From assembly GCA_022036555.1 (NCBI GenBank), contig CM039139.1, positions 5,368,541 to 5,432,540 on the forward strand: a stretch of 64,000 bases of DNA, given 5' to 3'. Below, piece after piece: positions 57,616-64,000 of the stretch. The DNA comes from Microstegium vimineum. Taxonomy: Eukaryota > Streptophyta > Magnoliopsida > Poales > Poaceae. Numbering within the stretch: the first letter of the stretch is position 1; each line of letters opens with the position of its first letter. Below the pieces are notes generated by a model. It saw nothing but the letters and a program-made list of their open reading frames with translations, made no database searches and was not told the origin of the DNA. The translations under genes and the position numbers were made by a program.

Positions 57616-58496
57616 CACACATTTGTTTGTCCACCTAGCGACTTAGGCAAAACTTTGAAAAGTTCAATTATGTGCTTCAAAACTAATTTTTTTAAAAAAC
57701 TTGTATGTGTTGGTCATAGTATGATTGATGATTTGCTTACTGATCAACATATGGCAAGGGGTATATGTCTACAAGTACATAAATATATAGTATAAAAGTG
57801 GTATAGTACCTCACTGCCTGGCTAGGCCAGCAGTGCCGGCCCCCGGTCCGGCAATGCCGGGGTGCCCGGCAGTGTCGCGACTTAACCGACCAGAGAGGGT
57901 CGGGTCCAAGTCCATCTCTCGGGCCCTCTTTTATTCCTAACCCCAGGCCCGAGGGGACTCCATCCCAAGCAATTTCCCCCCAACAGAAACACCTCTCCTC
58001 TTCTCTCTCAACCCTAAGGAGAGCTAGGGAGCCCGGAAGTCCCTCTCTTCTTCCCCGGCGGTGCCGCCCTTCGGAGGTGCTGCTATTGGAGGAGGTGTGG
58101 AAGATCTTCCTCCCTGCGTCAAGCTCCGTTCAAGCCCGATCTTCTTCGTCCTCATCCCTCTCCTTCAAAGGTAATAACTTGAAACCCTAGGTTGGATCGA
58201 TCTATGTAATGTACGAATTTTGAGATGGGATTTAGGTTGGTAGTAGTTGCATTATGTATGGTGATGTACTTCTAGTAGTTAGATTCAATCAAAACCTAGA
58301 TTCAATGGAGGATTGATGAAGCAAGCAATGGTGTTGTATACACTAGGCCGGCAGTGCCGGGCCCCTGGTGACAGCACTGCTGCACATGCTCCTACAATTG
58401 TCTATTGACTCTAGTTTTTGGTCCAATCTCTTCACTAGAGTTCTAATTACTATTCTAAATGCAGCAACTTAATCCTTACTCCTTTTTAATGCATAG

Positions 58497-60031
58497 ATGG
58501 ATGCCAGAGGACCAAGCGATGTTAGAGGAAAGGGGGCAAGGACCAAGGCCCGTACTTTTCGAGGAGGCAGAGGTGCTGTTGATGATGGCTTGAATCCAAG
58601 GCAAAGGACCAGGCAGGAGGAAGAGTTATAGAGGGCTGGAAGAACAATTGTGGAGGGTGCTTGCCCAAGGACACCTCCGGATCTAGGTCTATTTGATGGC
58701 TCATACCTCATTCCACATTCGGAGGATGTATTTGTCAGAGAGACTCAGGACAACCGTGCTAGAGACAGAGTGAGTTATCAGAATCAGTACAAGTCTGTCC
58801 AAGAGCAGAGGGCAATCTACCCATATGATGTGCCAAAACATATGGGAGTGGATTACAGGTTCTGGAATGTTTTTCATTCTGATTATTATTCCACTGTTCT
58901 CTTCCATGCTAACAAGCCCAAAATCATCAAGATGAAGTATGTTGATTGGGAGAACTTGGAGAACAAGAGAGACCCTGTGTTTGACAGAGTCATTGATCAG
59001 TTCAAGGAGCTTGGAATGTATGAGTGGATGGGTTTTCAGAATGATTGGAACACAGAGATCATCCACCAGTTCCTTGCTACATATTATCTGGACAGGGAGA
59101 ACCATGTGATGCACTGGATGACTGAGGGCATGCACTACAAGCTCGATTATGTGACTTTTGCTTGTCTTCTTGGTTTTGGAGAAGATGACAGGGAGTGCTC
59201 AAATGTTCATGATGAGAGAGGCTTGTCTAATGAAGAAATTTCACATCTCTACATTGAGCCTGAGAAGGCTAATGGTCTAGTGAAGGGGTTGAGAAGCAAG
59301 TACTACATCCTCAACAACCTCTTCAGGAACACACTCTATCCCAAGGTGGGATCAGCCTCCAACCTCTATGCTTCATCCAAGAATGTGCTGAGGAGGATGA
59401 GAGGTGGAGCACCACCGTTTTCAGTGGCACGCTTCATTTGGGATGAGATCTTCATTGCAGCGGATGATGCCAGAAATGGGCTTTCATATGCCCCTTACCT
59501 GATGTTTGTCGTTGAGAGAGTGACTGGCCGGATATACAACAAGGATGCCGCTCATGAGCCTTACAGAGGAGAGAAGGCAGTCCACTCTACAGTTCAGGAG
59601 GTGATGACTCCCCCCAGGACAGCAACAGCCTCAGACTTTCCTGAGTCCTCCAGAGGAGCAGCAGCAGCAGCTAGCAAAGGCAAGAGGAAAGGGAAGCTTG
59701 GCAGGCTTCTAAAGAAGATCTTCTCTGACATTTGTTATGCAAATAACCATGCTTACCAGACCAGACTGGAGATCAGACAGCTCAGACAGGAGTAGGGCCT
59801 CAGGCAGCTTTCTCCTCCCACTCCTCCACCAGAGCTCAGCGAGGAGTCCACCTATGGCTCAGATGATGAGGATGATTCAGATGATGATGAGGAGGAGGAG
59901 ACACAGGAGCAGCAGCCTCCGAGACGCAAGGGTCGTTCTAGTGGCCCTGGGGTTCACTTCACTTCAGCCCCTGATGATGATGATGAGGAAGATGAAGATG
60001 AAGATGACCACATGGACGAGGATAGCGACTA
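58497..60031 (+). pseudogene. Additional ORF after RNase H, Sirevirus copy 2
   Basis: One frame runs about 511 codons from the ATG at 58497 to the TAG at 60029-60031, with stops only at 58629-58631 and 59793-59795. The N-terminus is Arg/Gly-rich, the body from about 58800 holds the same Trp/Tyr-rich region as copy 1, and the C-terminus is Pro-rich followed by long Asp/Glu tracts. No signal peptide or membrane helix is evident. The two copies conserve this frame, so it was a real gene of the family. Its role is unknown; env-like by position only. Confidence 0.7.
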
Positions 60032-60645
60032 GTTTGTATTCCTTTTGCTTTGTTCTTCTCTTCTTTTTGGTGACTTGTTGCCAAAGGAGGAGAATTACTA
60101 AGTGAAGGGGGTACAACAAAATCTTCGACGTTCATGGAGGAGGAGTAGCTGCTAGTTATCTTAGTTTTAGTTTGTGAAATGAGAGAGCAACATGAAAACT
60201 ATTTTATTGTAATATTGCCACTTAAGTACTTGATTTGTGTTATTTGTGGACATGTACTCTCTCATATATATCATGCTTGTCTTAGTATGCTTTTAGTTTA
60301 CATATATTTTGTGTTGTGTGGTTGTGCTTATGCTTCCGCAGACTTGCTGTCTGCAGCTAGGCCGGCAGTGCCGGGCTGCTCTGACAACAAGCACTCTGAT
60401 GCGTTTGAGACAGGTTTGTATACTTCACATATATTCTTGTGACACTTGTTTCAGCACCCCACAACAACCATGGATGTAGGGGGAGCCCTATTTCACTCCA
60501 ATGTGTGAATTTTGGCTTTTCATGCCAAATTGGAAATTCAAATTCCTATTCACACATTTAGGGGGAGCTCCTACACCCATGACTTGCATTGTCTTAGATT
60601 ATTACTTCACTTTTGTAAGCTCTAAGTGTGTTGTCATCAATCACC

Positions 60646-60658
60646 AAAAAGGGAGAGA
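60646..60658 (+). promoter_or_regulatory. Polypurine tract of Sirevirus copy 2
   Basis: AAAAAGGGAGAGA lies just before the 3' LTR. Additional AGGGGGAG tracts are near 60478 and 60560, as in copy 1. Confidence 0.75.
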
Positions 60659-60659
60659 T

Positions 60660-61659
60660 TGAAAGTGCAATCAAGCCTTAAGTGGGTTTTGGTGATATGA
60701 CAACACAATTAGAGAACTAATGAGACTTTACAAGTATGACAAACAGGTTAAATGAAAGGAGGTTGATGAACAGGTTGGCGGACCCCTCCAATTACAAAAG
60801 TACATGGCAACAAGCTCAAAGGGTGTTTAATTCGTTTTATATTTCGAAATTAAGTTTAGGTATGCCATACTATTAAGAGGGATTCAACACGCATTCCAAC
60901 AAGTGAACCAAATGCTATATCTATCCAAATATCATACACTTCCACATACATAGTAGGCAAAACAGTCAACTATTTGAAGATCATTCTCTGCTATTTCTGT
61001 CAGGCCGGCAGTGCCGGGCCCAAGGCCGGCACTGCCGTGACTTGATCTGCCTGTTGGACAAGTGGAGGGGTATTTCTTACCCCCTCACTCACCCCCAATG
61101 GCTAGTTCTACCATTCTCACTTTCAGAATTCGTAAGAACAGAAAAGAAGATCTCTTCTAGCTCTCCCTTCTCCCTTGGTGCTCCAACTCTCTCCTCCATT
61201 GATTTCCAATCATTCCTTGAGAGATTGAGCCTCTAAGCTTGAGAAGAAGCTTCTTCCTCGGATCTTCAACTCCTACAAGCATTTGATTTGTGTGGTGGCT
61301 GACGGGTTGAGTTTGTTACTCTTGGAGCTTTGCTCCTAGCCGGCTAGGCATCGCCCTTGAGCTTGCCTCCTTCGTGTGGCAGCCTAGGGAGGTTTGTAAC
61401 ACCCAATTGCTAATACATTACCCCTCATCTCAAGAGTTCATTCTCTTGACTTGAGACCGAGGAAAGAGCAAGCCTTTGTGGCGATCTTAAGCCTTGTGTG
61501 GCGCACCTCAACAACGTGGATGTAGGCAAGCCTTGGTGCCGAGCTGAACCACGGGTCAAATCTTGTGTCACCGTGTGTTTGTTACTTTACTTTGATTTAT
61601 ATTGCTTGCAAGGTGATTTCTAGGGTTTGGACCCGATCTACTCGGTGGGTGTGTTGCTA
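60660..61659 (+). repeat. 3' LTR of Sirevirus copy 2, truncated
   Basis: It starts TGAAAGTGCAATC and matches the 5' LTR until GTGTTGCTA at 61659, where it changes directly into the short element's LTR. About 200 bp of the LTR end are missing. The shared bases GCTA at the join suggest microhomology-mediated deletion. Confidence 0.85.
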
Positions 61660-62173
61660 TTTTAGTGGAGGCTGCACCTACTGTTGGTGGTTGCGCGAGA
61701 ATGAAAGAAGACCTTTCAATTTCTCCACCAAGATCAGTTTCAACTTGATTTTAATTCTTCTTATGTTCACACCCAACTAGGAGGGATGTTCCTAGTATAA
61801 ATAGACCTTGTAATCCCTCATTTTAAAAGAGTCTTTGATTAAAATACATCCACCTCGTGTGTGTCCTCTTCCATGGAGAGAATATTTGGAATCTGTGGCA
61901 AGGCATGAGTGCTTTGCAAGCGTCGTTCTTTCGACTCCTGAGGGGCTGTAGAACACCGAACTTCGGTTCACCCAGTTTGTGTCTTCATGTCTATATGGCG
62001 TGATTGCGTGGGCTGGTTTTGTCGGTACATGGAAGGGTGGATGTCTCTGTAGTTCGTCGCGGGTGTAAGATCTCGTGGTGCACTACCTCTCGATCAGGTC
62101 ATGCAGCAATAGTTATCATCTCTTCTTCAGCTCCGCCATGAAGATCAAGCCATTCAGAGTATGCTGCTCATCA
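61660..62173 (+). repeat. LTR 3 of the short element, 3' part
   Basis: It begins inside the LTR (TTTTAGTGGAGGCTGCACC) and ends TGCTGCTCATCA. It overlaps LTR 2 by about 50 bp of LTR sequence, so it is a different copy, not the continuation of LTR 2. Confidence 0.8.
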
Positions 62174-62176
62174 TAA

Positions 62177-62874
62177 TGATGTGAACAAGGATAACACAAA
62201 CCCAACTATGATTCAACAGATTGGCTATAGTTATACTTGCGAAATTGAGTCACGTTTCTGCCTCTTCAATCCATATCAACAGAAAGATATTGAAGTCTAG
62301 TTTCCAACACAACAAACGGTGCATCTTTTGGACTTCCGAGCTAGGAGTTGTAGTTATTTTAGTGGAGATTGCACCTGCTGTTGGTGGTTGCACGAGAATG
62401 AAAGAAGACGTTTCAATTTCTCCACCAAAATCAGTTTCAACTTGATTTTAATTCTTCTTATGTTCACACCCAACTAGGAGGGATGTTCCTAGTATAAATA
62501 GACCATGTAATCATTCATTGTAAGAGAATCTTTGAGTAAAACTACAACCACCTCATGTGTGTCCTCCTTCCATGGAGCGAATATTTGGAATATGTGGCAA
62601 GGCATGAGTGCTTTGCAAACTTCGTTCTTTCGACTCCTGAGGGGGCTGTAGAACACTGAACCTCAGTTCACCCAGTTTGTGCCTTCACGTCTATACGACG
62701 TGATTGCGTGGGCTGGTTTTGTCGGTGCACGGAAGGGTGGATGTCTCGGTAGTTCATCGTGGGTGCAAGATCTCGTGGTGCGCTACCTCTCCATCAGGTC
62801 ATGCAGCGATGGTTATCATCTTTATATTATGCTCCACCATGAAGATCGGGCCATTCAGAGTATGCTGCTAATCA
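62177..62874 (+). repeat. LTR 4 of the short element, complete
   Basis: This 698-bp LTR runs from TGATGTGAAC to GCTAATCA, three bases after LTR 3, and is followed by the GTGCT duplication. Confidence 0.85.
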
Positions 62875-62879
62875 GTGCT

Positions 62880-63187
62880 TGCATCCAAATATGCGCTATG
62901 TACATTGGAAACCACAAACATGTGTGAAAAATTTATGTAGAATCAGAGACAAAGTATGAGTGTGTGAAAAATTTATGTAGAATCAGAGGCAAAGCATCGA
63001 GGCACATTAGTGTGTATGTAAGAAAAAAATAGCTACTAATTCGATGAGACTGAAACAACATGCCTCATCTGATCTTCCAATCTGGAGGCACTGACACTAA
63101 TATAGCAAAATAAATGGTGGAGTAAGTTGGAGCCATGAATCATAGAAATGGCATCCATGTATATGCAAAATCAGAGAAATTAGAACA
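62880..63187. other. Spacer right of the retroelement nest
   Basis: A near-duplicate GTGTGAAAAATTTATGTAG occurs twice at about 62921 and 62961. Nothing else was recognised. Confidence 0.5.
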
Positions 63188-63980
63188 CTACATGCCTCCT
63201 ACTGCACCCTGTGCACGCAGGAAAAAGAGGTGGGAGGGAGATGAGGCATGCCGCAGCATGCTACAGACCTGCCGCTGCGGACGGGCGGCGGCGTTCAGTG
63301 AACTTAGCGGACTGGGGCGTCGTGTGGCCGCGACGCACATGTCAGCAGGCGGTGGTGCTTTCCTAGGAGCCGGAGTCGACTGAACAGAGAAAGGTTGAAT
63401 CGCATCGCTGAGTTCACTCTTACCATCCGAGGAGCCAGAATCCGAGGAAGGAGACCGAGTGCGGAGGGGGAGGGGGAGGGGCATCGGCCGCGACCGGCGG
63501 CGGTGGCCGCCTGCGACAAGCGTGCCACGGCGTGCTACGGGGGCCGCTCGCGTCGGGCCGATAGTGAAGGGAGGGAGGCCTTCCACGCCGAGGTCCGGCA
63601 CGCCCAGGCTGCCGCGCAGCCGCCTGCAGCGCCGCGCCGGGATGCGCTCGCCCCGCACCTAGGCCCACCCGTGTCGGGGGAAGCCCTCACCCTGGTCGTC
63701 ATCTCGAGCCCGTGGCGGGGCAAGCAGCCCTACTGGGGACGCTCGCCCCACGCCAGGAGCCGCCCGTGGGGGCGCGTCGGGCCCGCGTCGCCACCGCTGG
63801 CACGCCGCCGCCACGCCGTGCCGGGGGCGCCGCGCTCGACCAGTGCTCGCACGCCGCCGCGCCTGTGCCACCACATGGAGGGAGTGGGGAGGGAGGAAGA
63901 GCCGCCGCCGAGGGAGGAGGGAGTGGGGAGGGAAGAAGAGCCGCCGCCGAGGGAGACATGGCCAGGGTTTAGGGTTTCTA
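63188..63980 (-). other. GC-rich region, possible first exon on the minus strand
   Basis: Several minus-strand frames are open here: MSPSAAALLPSP from 63959, and a frame with SSDSGSSDGKSELSDAI at 63188-63658. The minus strand begins with CCTAAACCCTGGCC, typical of plant 5' untranslated regions. A 40-bp purine-rich unit is repeated at about 63880-63955. A donor-like CAG/GTCTGT lies at about 63266-63272. No family is recognised and GC-rich DNA gives open frames by chance, so this stays a candidate. Confidence 0.3.
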
Positions 63981-64000
63981 AGGTTCAAGAGAGAGAGGGA

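Larger units (their letters stand above)
50249..61659 (+). mobile_element. Sirevirus-type Ty1-copia retrotransposon, copy 2
   Basis: It is a close relative of copy 1 in the same orientation, with the full layout LTR, primer site, gag, protease, integrase, RT, RNase H, additional ORF and truncated LTR. It has kept the integrase core that copy 1 lost. Its frames contain several stops and one-base losses, so it is not autonomous as read. The right LTR ends abruptly at 61659 inside the short element. Confidence 0.9.
49046..62874. mobile_element. Short noncoding LTR element, split by Sirevirus copy 2
   Basis: The target-site duplication GTGCT lies at 49041-49045 and again at 62875-62879, immediately outside LTR ends that start TGATGTGAAC and end ATCA. 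In order it contains: LTR 1 (49046-49675), a tRNA-Met primer site (49678-49689), an internal region of about 340 bp without ORFs, a purine-rich AAGGGAAGGAGAA, LTR 2 interrupted at 50248, Sirevirus copy 2, the 3' part of LTR 3, and complete LTR 4. The size and lack of coding sequence fit a TRIM/SMART-like nonautonomous element. The two right-hand LTRs are in tandem with three bases between. Confidence 0.8.

Overview
This window is plant nuclear DNA from a panicoid grass, most probably Sorghum. The evidence is a phytochrome B gene with the grass-type His/Ser/Gly-rich N-terminus, abundant Stowaway-type MITEs with CTCCCTCC termini, and Sirevirus-lineage Ty1-copia retrotransposons. Assignment to the sorghum PHYB (Ma3) region is inference from recalled protein similarity; no search was run.

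Layout. 1-1.4 kb: the last four exons of an FAD-dependent aromatic-ring monooxygenase (+). 2.8-4.7 kb: a five-exon GDSL esterase/lipase (-). 8.5-9.4 and 14.9-15.8 kb: two tandem intronless glycine-rich cell-wall protein genes (-). 20.8-28.0 kb: four-exon PHYB (-). The spaces between these genes hold MITEs, a 580-bp foldback element with 9-bp target-site duplications, a CACTA-like foldback element, a hAT-like element, two very long poly(G) tracts and a (CT)n microsatellite. From about 28 to 32.9 kb is MITE-rich intergenic DNA with one GC-rich island.

32.9-62.9 kb is a 30-kb retrotransposon nest. Sirevirus copy 1 (32.9-48.3 kb) has lost its integrase core by an in-frame deletion and carries two nested LTR insertions, each with its own target-site duplication. 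A short noncoding LTR element (49.0-62.9 kb, TSD GTGCT) has been split by Sirevirus copy 2 (50.2-61.7 kb). Both Sireviruses keep gag, pol and an additional ORF after RNase H, and both are decayed by stops and frameshifts. The window ends in GC-rich DNA that may be a first exon on the minus strand.

The most important observation is a one-base deletion in PHYB exon 3. It truncates the photoreceptor before the end of its histidine-kinase-related module and is the class of lesion reported for the sorghum ma3R photoperiod-insensitive allele. Similar single-base losses in G/C runs occur in the GDSL gene and in one glycine-rich gene, so consensus error must be excluded first. The four gene families have no evident common pathway; this is an ordinary gene neighbourhood interrupted by transposons.
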